NCBI GenBank assembly: GCA_964481775.1
Contig: CAYZUX010000302.1
Location: 1 to 5,958 of the forward strand
Reading direction: 5' to 3'
From: OLB16 sp964481775
GTDB lineage: Bacteria > Hinthialibacterota > Hinthialibacteria > OLB16
Length of the DNA stretch: 5,958 bases
The notes under the pieces were generated by a model that made no database searches, was not told the DNA's origin, and saw only the letters and a program-made list of their open reading frames with translations. The position numbers and the translations under genes are program-made. Of this stretch, positions 1 to 5,958 are shown in pieces (the first letter of the stretch is position 1; every line of letters starts with the position of its first letter).

Positions 1-2
1 GC

Positions 3-158
3 AACCTGCTGATCGGCCATAAGGTATTTGAGGCCATCGCCCGGCATTGCAGCGGACTTGCGGAAAAAGTCATGAAAGATGGCCTGCACACCAAGTGGAC
101 GGAGGACACTACCCGGAACCGTGCCAATGCAGGAGACCCATTTGTAAAGACCTGGTGA
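3..158 (+). CDS. C-terminal end of an unidentified protein (partial, 5' end outside window)
   Basis: The frame beginning at base 3 is open from the window edge to a TGA at 156-158 and encodes the last 51 residues of a protein. It begins NLLIGHKVFEAIARHC and ends GDPFVKTW. The sequence is polar and charged, has no membrane segment, and looks like a soluble helix followed by a hydrophilic tail. I do not recognise the family; it does not resemble the C-terminal end of a response-regulator receiver domain. Reasons to believe it is coding: it is uninterrupted, its composition is protein-like, and its stop overlaps the start of the kinase gene by one base (TGATG), a typical operon junction. The competing frame from 47 gives a Cys/His/Arg/Pro-rich peptide that looks non-native. 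Whatever it encodes is probably co-expressed with the kinase and may be its sensor or partner, but that is inference from position only. Confidence 0.6.
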   Translation, partial: NLLIGHKVFEAIARHCSGLAEKVMKDGLHTKWTEDTTRNRANAGDPFVKTW

Positions 159-856
159 TGAACGAACGTTTTTCTTTCACAGACCTGATCACCGACTTCC
201 ACCATGACTTCCGGTCAGTTCTGAACAATCTGGTGGGCTATGTGGATCATCTTCTGGAGGGAGGAGGTGGAACCATTACTCCTATCCAGGAGGAATCCCT
301 TCAGATCATTCTGAAAAACGCTCAACGTTTGAAACTCATGGCAGATAACCTGGCTCGTGCTGCCCGTGAAGATGAAATCCAATTGGACACATCCGAGGTT
401 TTCGACCTCCGCAAAACCGCCGAGAGATCTCTGAGACTTTATTACCTGGGCGCACGGGATGCCGGAATTCATCTCGACTCGACTTGGGAAAGTGATCATT
501 TACTGATACAGGGTTCAGAACTGCTGATCGGGTCACTCATCGATAATCTCCTGTCCAATGCCATCAAGTTCACCCCCGCAGGGGGAAGCGTTTCTGTCCA
601 TGGAAGGAATGCGGGTGGAGGTGTGGAACTACTCGTCGAAGACACCGGCATCGGCATTTCTCCCGAAGACCTGCCCCTCATTTTTAAACGCGGTTTCCGG
701 GGAACGACAGCAGGCGGGGGACGTAGGGATGGATTGGGAGTCGGCCTATCCATTTGCAAAGAGATCGCCGAGGCCCACGGGGCACGGATCGAGGTAACCT
801 CCCGCGTGGGGGAAGGAACCAAGGTTGAGGTGATCTTTCCTGCTGCCCCCTTCTGA
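158..856 (+). CDS. Small soluble sensor histidine kinase (HisKA + HATPase_c, no sensor domain)
   Basis: This 232-residue protein consists almost entirely of a histidine-kinase core. Residues 11-30 form the H-box, reading HHDFRSVLNNLVGY, with His16 aligned to the usual phospho-acceptor of SHELRTPL motifs. Residues 40-70 fit the second helix of the dimerisation domain. The ATP-binding domain follows: N-box DNLLSNAIKFTP (129-140), G1 box EDTGIGIS (161-168), F-box around LIFKRGF (174-180) and G2 box GLGVGLSICKEIAEAHG (192-208). All ATP-binding motifs look intact, so it should autophosphorylate. There is no signal peptide, membrane segment, PAS, GAF, HAMP or receiver domain, so it is probably cytoplasmic and takes its input from another protein. 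The frame extends upstream to an ATG at 47, but that extension overlaps the upstream gene and looks non-native. ATG 158, overlapping the previous stop (TGATG), is preferred. No strong ribosome site sits at normal distance (AGGAG at 131-135 is 22 bases away), consistent with translational coupling. No cognate response regulator is in the window. Confidence 0.9.
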   Translation: MNERFSFTDLITDFHHDFRSVLNNLVGYVDHLLEGGGGTITPIQEESLQIILKNAQRLKLMADNLARAAREDEIQLDTSEVFDLRKTAERSLRLYYLGARDAGIHLDSTWESDHLLIQGSELLIGSLIDNLLSNAIKFTPAGGSVSVHGRNAGGGVELLVEDTGIGISPEDLPLIFKRGFRGTTAGGGRRDGLGVGLSICKEIAEAHGARIEVTSRVGEGTKVEVIFPAAPF

Positions 857-902
857 TTTCCTCCAATCCCGCTAAGTTATCCCCATACATTGACAGGTCT
901 TT

Positions 903-906
903 GGAG
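903..906 (+). promoter_or_regulatory. Ribosome binding site of metG
   Basis: GGAG at 903-906 lies nine bases before ATG 916 and decides the start. An in-frame TTG at 901 would add only MELNC before the conserved MSARRFYVTTPIYY opening and would leave the Shine-Dalgarno inside the coding region, so it is not favoured. Confidence 0.7.
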
Positions 907-915
907 TTGAATTGT

Positions 916-2865
916 ATGTCAGCACGCCGTTTTTATGTCACTACTCCCATCTATTACGTAAATGATGATCCGCACATCGGCCATTGTTATACCACCATCC
1001 TGGCCGATGTTCTGGCACGTTACCATCGCATGTTCGGTTATGAGGTCCATTTCCAGACAGGGACGGATGAACATGGCCAGAAGGTCCAACAGGCTGCGGC
1101 TGCGCGTGGAGTGACCCCCAAACAACACTGTGATGAATACTCCCAACGTTTCAAGGAGATGTGGGAGCGACTGGGTATCCAATATGATCGCTTCATCCGG
1201 ACCACGGAAGTAGATCATAAAAAGACCGTTCAGGCACTGCTTCAAAAGCTCCACGATAAGGGTGACATTTACAAGCACACCTACTCAGGCTGGTACAACG
1301 TGTCGGATGAGATGTTCATCTCCGATAGCGATGTGACCGAGGAAGGCAAGGAATCAGGGAAGATCATTTTCGTTTCCGAGGACAATTACTTCCTGCGGCT
1401 TTCCAGGTATCAGGACTGGCTTCTCAACTACCTCAGTGATGTGAAACCGGCATTCATTCTGCCTGAATCACGCCGGAACGAAGTCATCGGACTACTTCGA
1501 CAACCTGTCGGTGACCTTTGTATCTCGCGCCCCAAGTCACGTCTTGAGTGGGGAATCGAGTTGCCTTTTGACAAGGACTACGTGACCTATGTCTGGATTG
1601 ATGCCTTAACCAACTACATCACCGGGATTGGCTGGCCGGATTCTCCTGAGTTTGAAAAGTGGTGGCCACATGCATTGCACCTGATCGGAAAAGATATTCT
1701 CAAACCCCATGGTTTTTTCTGGCCGGTTTTTCTCCACGCCGCGGAAGTTGGTCTGCCGGAGCGGATACTTGCACATGGATGGTGGACTCGTGGAGGCCAA
1801 AAGGAGTCAAAAACCGTCACCAGGGCCTTGGCTGCGCAGGCACCTGTCAGACATATTCGTGAGTTGCTTGATGAATATGGGGTGGACCCAATCCGGTACT
1901 ACCTGATCCGTGAAATGACTGTGGGGATGGACCAGGATTATTCGGAGGAGATGATCGTTCAGCGCCTGAACAGTGATCTGGCAAATGACCTTGGAAACCT
2001 GGTCAGCCGGGTGACCAAATTGATCAAACAGTACTTTGATTCGAAAGCACCCGGAATGACGCCGACGGCTTTGGGAAGTCCTGAGAAACGGTTGGCTGAA
2101 CAGGCAAGCACTCTGGTGGATGAGGTCCGTCAGCTGGTCACTGACCTGAAAACCAATGTCGCGGTGGATCAGGTGATTGCCCTGGTACGTGCCACAAATG
2201 CCTATATCGCATCCTGTGAACCCTGGGCCAAAGCCAAGTCAGGAGACACAGCATCCGCGGGGACCTGCCTGGCTTTGTCTCTACGCTGTCTGCGATTGGC
2301 GGCCATCCTGCTCCATCCCGTCATGCCCTCCAGGATGGAAGAGCTGTTACGGCAGATTGGAACTCCCCTTTCAGGAAGTGGCTTTTGCCTTTCAAACCTC
2401 TCTCTGGAAGAGCCACTCGCCGGGCAGCCCGTGCCCGGTGGGGATCCACTTTTCCCACGTATCGACTGGGCTACCATCCAGAAGAAGCTCACCGCCACCA
2501 CGCCCCTGGAGGAGGACCTCCAGGAGATACCTGAGGTGGCGTTGGTTTCAATCGATGAATTCAAGCGGACCGATCTGCGTGTAGCCAAGGTGCTTGAAGC
2601 CGAGAAGGTTCCCAAGGCCGATAAACTTCTCCGTTTGAAGATCGAGATGGGCACGGAAACCCGGCAGATCGTGGCCGGGGTGGCACAATACTACAAACCG
2701 GAAGAAATGATCGGTAAACAGATCATCGTGGTAGCCAACCTCCAACCCGCCAAGATCCGTGGGCTGGAATCCAAGGGAATGCTCCTGGCGGCAAGAGATG
2801 GGGATCGTTTACGGCTGATCACCGTGGAGGGTGAAGGAATCGCCTCAGGAGCAACGGTGGGGTGA
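916..2865 (+). CDS. metG: Methionine--tRNA ligase (methionyl-tRNA synthetase)
   Basis: This cytoplasmic class I synthetase attaches methionine to tRNA(Met) using ATP. The product is 649 residues, normal for the dimeric form with a C-terminal tRNA-binding domain. The Rossmann fold opens with FYVTTPIYYVNDDPHIGH; the HIGH motif is residues 20-23. TGTDEHGQK (48-56), GWYNVSDEMF (125-134), YVWIDALTNY (225-234) and LIGKDILKPHGFFWP (256-270) match family blocks. The connective region has no CxxC pairs, so it is the zinc-less type also seen in Bacillus. The anticodon-binding helical domain covers about 330-500 and includes LNSDLANDLGNLVSR (351-365). Residues 546-649 are an EMAP/Trbp111-like tRNA-binding domain (DEFKRTDLRVAKV; IVVANLQPAKIRG). 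The oddity is the second catalytic signature: at 296-300 it reads KESKT instead of KMSKS/KMSKT, the usual following LGN is absent, and the stretch to DEYG is about seven residues longer than in Thermus. Both lysines and the serine remain. The rest is well conserved, so identity is certain although the loop is unusual. It follows the kinase after 59 bases with its own ribosome site. Confidence 0.97.
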   Translation: MSARRFYVTTPIYYVNDDPHIGHCYTTILADVLARYHRMFGYEVHFQTGTDEHGQKVQQAAAARGVTPKQHCDEYSQRFKEMWERLGIQYDRFIRTTEVDHKKTVQALLQKLHDKGDIYKHTYSGWYNVSDEMFISDSDVTEEGKESGKIIFVSEDNYFLRLSRYQDWLLNYLSDVKPAFILPESRRNEVIGLLRQPVGDLCISRPKSRLEWGIELPFDKDYVTYVWIDALTNYITGIGWPDSPEFEKWWPHALHLIGKDILKPHGFFWPVFLHAAEVGLPERILAHGWWTRGGQKESKTVTRALAAQAPVRHIRELLDEYGVDPIRYYLIREMTVGMDQDYSEEMIVQRLNSDLANDLGNLVSRVTKLIKQYFDSKAPGMTPTALGSPEKRLAEQASTLVDEVRQLVTDLKTNVAVDQVIALVRATNAYIASCEPWAKAKSGDTASAGTCLALSLRCLRLAAILLHPVMPSRMEELLRQIGTPLSGSGFCLSNLSLEEPLAGQPVPGGDPLFPRIDWATIQKKLTATTPLEEDLQEIPEVALVSIDEFKRTDLRVAKVLEAEKVPKADKLLRLKIEMGTETRQIVAGVAQYYKPEEMIGKQIIVVANLQPAKIRGLESKGMLLAARDGDRLRLITVEGEGIASGATVG

Positions 2866-2899
2866 GGCGCAGACTGGAATGAACACAATTTCTCGATCT

Positions 2900-2943
2900 G
2901 AGTTCACGCTTCAGCGTGCCCGGACAACCTGAAGGTTGAACTC
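2900..2943. repeat. REP/BIME-like imperfect palindrome (two inverted 24-nt hairpin units)
   Basis: The 44 bases are symmetric about a central CCGG (2920-2923). The left unit on the + strand is GAGTT, stem CACGC (2905-2909), loop TTCA, stem GCGTG (2914-2918), then CCCGG. The right unit on the - strand reads GAGTT, stem CAACC, loop TTCA, stem GGTTG, then TCCGG. Both units are 24 nt and share flanks and loop. They differ at the inner stem, where two base pairs are exchanged in a compensatory way (C-G for A-T and G-C for C-G). The outer heptamers GAGTTCA (2900-2906) and TGAACTC (2937-2943) can also pair, giving a longer cruciform. This is the architecture of bacterial REP elements arranged as an inverted pair. 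It lies in the intergenic gap between metG and the hydrolase gene. No T-run follows directly; TCTTTTT starts eight bases later, so a terminator role is only a weak possibility. Confidence 0.75.
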
Positions 2944-2958
2944 CAAACGATCTTTTTC

Positions 2959-2964
2959 AGGAGG
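2959..2964 (+). promoter_or_regulatory. Consensus Shine-Dalgarno of the hydrolase gene
   Basis: AGGAGG at 2959-2964 is a perfect anti-16S match, seven bases upstream of ATG 2972. It settles the start over an in-frame TTG at 2936, which lies inside the palindromic repeat and would put twelve extra residues ahead of the signal peptide. No convincing -35/-10 promoter pair was found in the short gap after metG. Confidence 0.85.
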
Positions 2965-2971
2965 CCCCTCA

Positions 2972-5896
2972 ATGCCCGGAAGCCGAATCTTTCTTCCTCT
3001 ACTCATTTTCCTGTTCACCACGACTGCTCAGGCGGAAAGAACTCAAGGCATCTTCTACAATGAAGATGATACCCATCGTTTCCTGCTGGCTCCGGCGGGC
3101 CAGCTCACACAGGCACATCTCGATCAGTTGGTGGATAATCTTGCTGGAACCCATGTCAAAGTCCTTGCTATCTGTTGTTGTGCCAAACGGACCAATTTCG
3201 ATTCCAAGGCCTGGGAACCTTACTGGGATGGATTCGATCCCTCGGCGGACACCAACCATCCCTTCTTTGGAGATGTTCCCCCGCAGGACCGTGGCACTTA
3301 CCACCAGTGGGTTGCGAATATGTATGCCCTTTACAAATCCGGAGTCGATCCAAACAGCTGTATGATTGAACGCTCTCGAAAACATGGGATTAGTCCCTGG
3401 ATCAGCATCCGCATGAATGATGTTCATGATGCTCATCTGGCAAGGTCTCCACTTCACAGCCGTTTCTGGATGGAAAACCGGGATCTGTGGCGCTACCCGG
3501 ATCGGTTCGATTCGTGGAATGACCGTTGCCTGGACTATGGGAAACAGGCGGTACGAGACCACACCATGGCGCTGGTAAAGGAGGTCCTTGTCCGGTATGA
3601 CATGGATGGGTTGGAACTCGACTGGAACCGTTTTCCCCTGCATTTCAGAGAGGGAGAGGAGATCGAACAGGGGAAGGTTTTGACAGAATGGATGGCTGCG
3701 GTCCGTAAGGAGGTCGAAGAGGCGGAAAAACGTTGGAAACACCCTATCCGCCTCGTGGTCCGAGTTCCCGCTCGTCCCGAGGTTTCCCTGGGTACCGGAC
3801 TGGATGCAGTCACCTGGGCCAAAGAAGGTCTTATCGACCAGGTGATTGTGTGCCCCTTCTGGGCCACGACTGATCTCGATATTCCGGTTGAAAAGTGGAA
3901 GTCGCTACTGAAAGGTACGGGAGTCGTAGTCACCGCAGGGCTGGAAGCCCTGGTCCGCTCTCATCCGGCAGCCAAGGCCTATCCCAATACGGATGATACC
4001 CTCCGTGGAGCTGCTGCCTCGATGCTGGCGCGTGGATCAGAGGGAATCTATCTTTTCAATCCTTTCGATATTCCCAAGGCCTCAAGGGGCCTCCTGAACG
4101 AACTCGATTCTCTGCCCACTCTTCAGAAGCAGTTCCGGACCCATGTTTTGACTTACACCGACATATCCATACCGGGGCAACCGATTCCTGCTCAATTACC
4201 AAAGACATTGGCAGCCTCAGAATCGGCGGAATTCACCTTTTACATGGCTCCGAAGGACGATCCTGTTTTGGGAATCCTGAAACTTGGTTTTAATGGCCCT
4301 GATGACCCATCGAGTCAACTGAAAGTCTGTCTCGAGGGACAGGAATGCCCCACCTTCCAGGGGAGAGGTGCCTACAGAATCCCCTCCAAGGCCTTTGTTA
4401 GCGGGCACAATACCATCAAGGTGGCAAACCAAGGGGGCGATCCAGTCACCATTGACTCGCTTCAGGTGGAAATAATTCCCTTGCTCACGGAAGAGGAGGT
4501 TCTTAAGGGAGCTGATGACCGGATCGAGAAGTACCGCAAGGGGAACGCAGTCATCACCGTGGTGGATCAGCATGGCAAACCGGTTCCTGGGGCCAGGGTG
4601 AAAATCGAACAGACTCAACACGATTTCCTCTTTGGCTGCAACAACTATCTCTCCGGTAACCTCGACTCCCAAGAGCAGGAAGAACTACTCCGCGACCGGT
4701 TCAGCACCTTGTTCAATTACGCCACCTTGCCTTTTTACTGGTGGAGCTATGAATCCCAACGTGGCCAGACCAGGGAAGCAAAAATCCGTGAAACTGCCGT
4801 TTGGTGCCTGGAGAGAGGCATCCAACTCAAAGGTCATCCCCTGGCATGGAACTATGCCGAACCAGCCTGGCTTCCGGACTCCACGGAAGAAGTCAGGGCA
4901 CTTCAAATGCAGCGTATCGAGGACTGCATGAAGGGATTCACCGGTGTGATCAATACCTGGGATGTGGTCAATGAAGTGACCGCATTCGATCGTGAGGATT
5001 GCATAGCACAAGCACCCAAGCTGAGTCGTGTCTGGAACTCGATGGGACGCATCGGATTCACGAAAGAGTGTTTTATGAAGGCGCGGAAGTCCAATCCCAA
5101 CGCAAGATTGATTATCAACGATTATCGGACCGGCGAAGATTATGTGGATGTGATTCGTCAGTTAATCGATGAGGCTGGCCACCCGCTTTATGACATCATC
5201 GGGATTCAAAGTCACATGCACAGCGAAGGTGTTTGGCCGGCGACTCAGACCTGGGAAACCTTGGAACGGTTCGCGCGTCTGGGGGCTCCCCTGCATTTCA
5301 CTGAAACCACCATCCTTTCGGGGAAGAGGGGATTTGACCTGGCCAAAAAGGAGGGAGCCTGGCCAAGTACTCCTGAAGGAGAGGCTTTCCAGTCAAAAGC
5401 GGTCAAGCAGTTTTACACCATTCTTTTTTCACACCCGTCAGTAGAGGCGATTACCTGGTGGGATATTTCAGACAGGAAATCCTGGATGCAGGCACCTGCG
5501 GGGCTGCTGGACAAGAACCTCAACCCCAAACCAGCCTACACGACACTTGAGAACCTGATTAGGCACCAATGGTGGACTCGCCAGGTGTTACGGAGCAACA
5601 CGGATGGCCGGGCAAGTTTCCGAGGTTTCTATGGTCATTACACGATTGGGGTTCAACTTCCCGGTGGTTTTCAGAGCAACACTGCCTTCCACCTAACCAG
5701 GGGAGCTTCCAATCTCCTGGAAATTCAGATCGAGCGGCCAGATTCAGCCGTATCGCCCGCAAAACCATTGCACTCACGTTCCGGATTCAATCCCTACCCA
5801 TGGCCACGAGGCTGGCACCCCGCTGTGTCCCATGGACTCCACCCAGGCTGGGCGGAATACCGAAACCGGAGCCGGGGAGCCTGGCGGGATCGATGA
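2972..5896 (+). CDS. Secreted two-domain glycoside hydrolase: uncharacterised hydrolase-like barrel fused to GH10 endo-1,4-beta-xylanase-like domain
   Basis: The 974-residue product starts with a Sec signal peptide: Arg5, hydrophobic core 6-15, and probable signal peptidase I cleavage after AQA at 21. Residues about 23-395 form a probable TIM-barrel hydrolase-like domain of no family I can name. Its landmarks are GISPWISIRMNDVHD (139-153), MDGLELDWNRF (211-221, with Glu215 and Asp217 as acidic candidates), CPFWATTDLDIPVEKW (294-309) and GIYLFNPFD (358-366). Residues about 396-505 are beta-rich and may be a carbohydrate-binding or spacer module. From RIEKYRKG (517) a standard lead-in strand segment (VDQHGKPVPGARV) runs into GH10. 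The GH10 domain has GHPLAWN (621-627), TWDVVNE (662-668, acid/base Glu668), GIQSHMH (744-750), FTETT (776-780, nucleophile Glu778) and DISDRKSW (831-838). The 110-residue spacing of the two glutamates is normal for GH10, so cleavage of beta-1,4-xylan or a related glycan in the periplasm or outside is likely. Residues 866-920 are a short beta-rich C-terminal module (TDGRASFRGFYGHY). The last 54 residues, rich in Pro, Arg, Trp and His, look non-native and may reflect a lost stop. The exact substrate is not visible. Confidence 0.92.
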   Translation: MPGSRIFLPLLIFLFTTTAQAERTQGIFYNEDDTHRFLLAPAGQLTQAHLDQLVDNLAGTHVKVLAICCCAKRTNFDSKAWEPYWDGFDPSADTNHPFFGDVPPQDRGTYHQWVANMYALYKSGVDPNSCMIERSRKHGISPWISIRMNDVHDAHLARSPLHSRFWMENRDLWRYPDRFDSWNDRCLDYGKQAVRDHTMALVKEVLVRYDMDGLELDWNRFPLHFREGEEIEQGKVLTEWMAAVRKEVEEAEKRWKHPIRLVVRVPARPEVSLGTGLDAVTWAKEGLIDQVIVCPFWATTDLDIPVEKWKSLLKGTGVVVTAGLEALVRSHPAAKAYPNTDDTLRGAAASMLARGSEGIYLFNPFDIPKASRGLLNELDSLPTLQKQFRTHVLTYTDISIPGQPIPAQLPKTLAASESAEFTFYMAPKDDPVLGILKLGFNGPDDPSSQLKVCLEGQECPTFQGRGAYRIPSKAFVSGHNTIKVANQGGDPVTIDSLQVEIIPLLTEEEVLKGADDRIEKYRKGNAVITVVDQHGKPVPGARVKIEQTQHDFLFGCNNYLSGNLDSQEQEELLRDRFSTLFNYATLPFYWWSYESQRGQTREAKIRETAVWCLERGIQLKGHPLAWNYAEPAWLPDSTEEVRALQMQRIEDCMKGFTGVINTWDVVNEVTAFDREDCIAQAPKLSRVWNSMGRIGFTKECFMKARKSNPNARLIINDYRTGEDYVDVIRQLIDEAGHPLYDIIGIQSHMHSEGVWPATQTWETLERFARLGAPLHFTETTILSGKRGFDLAKKEGAWPSTPEGEAFQSKAVKQFYTILFSHPSVEAITWWDISDRKSWMQAPAGLLDKNLNPKPAYTTLENLIRHQWWTRQVLRSNTDGRASFRGFYGHYTIGVQLPGGFQSNTAFHLTRGASNLLEIQIERPDSAVSPAKPLHSRSGFNPYPWPRGWHPAVSHGLHPGWAEYRNRSRGAWRDR

Positions 5897-5927
5897 TTAA
5901 GGGCAGGCTGGCCCTCATGTAAAAGGC

Positions 5928-5958
5928 CGGGCCCCGGAGAGAACCTCCCCGGGGCCTG
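5928..5958. terminator. Probable rho-independent terminator hairpin (cut by window end)
   Basis: GGCCCCGG (5930-5937) pairs perfectly with CCGGGGCC (5949-5956) across an 11-base loop. A G-T wobble (5929/5957) and a C-G pair (5928/5958) extend the stem to ten base pairs. The stem starts 31 bases after the hydrolase stop. An AAAA run lies just upstream at 5921-5924, as in bidirectional terminators, but the T-run expected on the right lies beyond the window and cannot be confirmed. A weaker hairpin precedes it: AGGGC (5900-5904) with GCCCT (5911-5915). Confidence 0.6.

Noticed and set aside
47..157. N-terminal extension of the kinase from ATG 47
   Set aside because: It overlaps the upstream reading frame, reads as an implausible Cys/His/Pro/Arg-rich peptide, and ATG 158 gives the normal kinase start with a TGATG junction.
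890..917. TTGACA at 890-895 as a -35 box of a metG promoter
   Set aside because: The best -10 at 16-17 bases (TTGTAT or TGTATG) is poor and overlaps the metG start codon, so transcripts would lack the ribosome site.
1793..1862. A frameshift explaining the altered MetRS KMSKS loop
   Set aside because: Neither other + frame yields LGN or a KMSKS-like continuation (they read QKPSPGPW and KNRHQGLG), and the frame is intact on both sides, so a simple single indel does not explain it.
2866..2958. Rho-independent terminator of metG
   Set aside because: The hairpins present are REP-like and are not directly followed by a T-run; the TCTTTTT at 2951-2957 is eight bases away and next to the Shine-Dalgarno.
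2999..3742. 247-codon open frame on the - strand inside the hydrolase gene
   Set aside because: It lies wholly opposite the confidently coding signal-peptide and hydrolase domain region, has no recognisable motifs and no ribosome site of note; it is an antisense shadow.
5569..5922. 117-codon + strand frame overlapping the 3' end of the hydrolase gene
   Set aside because: Up to about 5730 it is an off-frame reading of the conserved C-terminal module, and beyond that it shows no family features; it does not restore a better C-terminus.

Overview
The window is a protein-coding stretch of a bacterial chromosome of moderate GC content with all recognisable genes on the + strand. From left to right it holds: the 3' end of an unidentified gene (to 158); a small soluble histidine kinase (158-856); a methionyl-tRNA synthetase, metG (916-2865); a 44-nt REP-like palindrome (2900-2943); a very large secreted two-domain glycoside hydrolase (2972-5896); and a strong GC-rich hairpin at the right edge (5928-5958) that is probably a terminator. 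No stretch over 300 bases lacks a gene. I see no tRNA or rRNA gene, CRISPR array or transposase gene.

The organism is probably Gram-negative. The secreted GH10 protein, its N-terminal hydrolase-like partner domain and the REP-like palindrome remind me of polysaccharide-degrading Verrucomicrobiota, Lentisphaerota, Kiritimatiellota or Planctomycetota. That is an inference from general familiarity, not from a search. The metG product belongs to the zinc-less, C-terminally tRNA-binding-domain-bearing type.

The unidentified upstream gene and the kinase overlap by one base (TGATG) and are probably co-transcribed and translationally coupled. metG follows after 59 bases with its own Shine-Dalgarno. 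The hydrolase gene follows after 106 bases that contain the palindrome, and it has a perfect AGGAGG site. The hydrolase has no evident functional link to metG and is probably an independently expressed secreted enzyme for plant or algal polysaccharides such as xylan.

The points most worth a second look are: (1) the MetRS catalytic loop, normally KMSKS/KMSKT followed by LGN, reads KESKT with a longer unfamiliar loop; (2) the palindrome is two inverted copies of one hairpin unit whose stems differ by paired, compensatory changes; (3) the hydrolase fuses an uncharacterised TIM-barrel-like hydrolase domain, a beta-rich middle domain and an apparently intact GH10 domain, and ends in an odd extension of about 54 residues that looks like lost-stop or shifted sequence. 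I did not find a clear multi-gene novel system.
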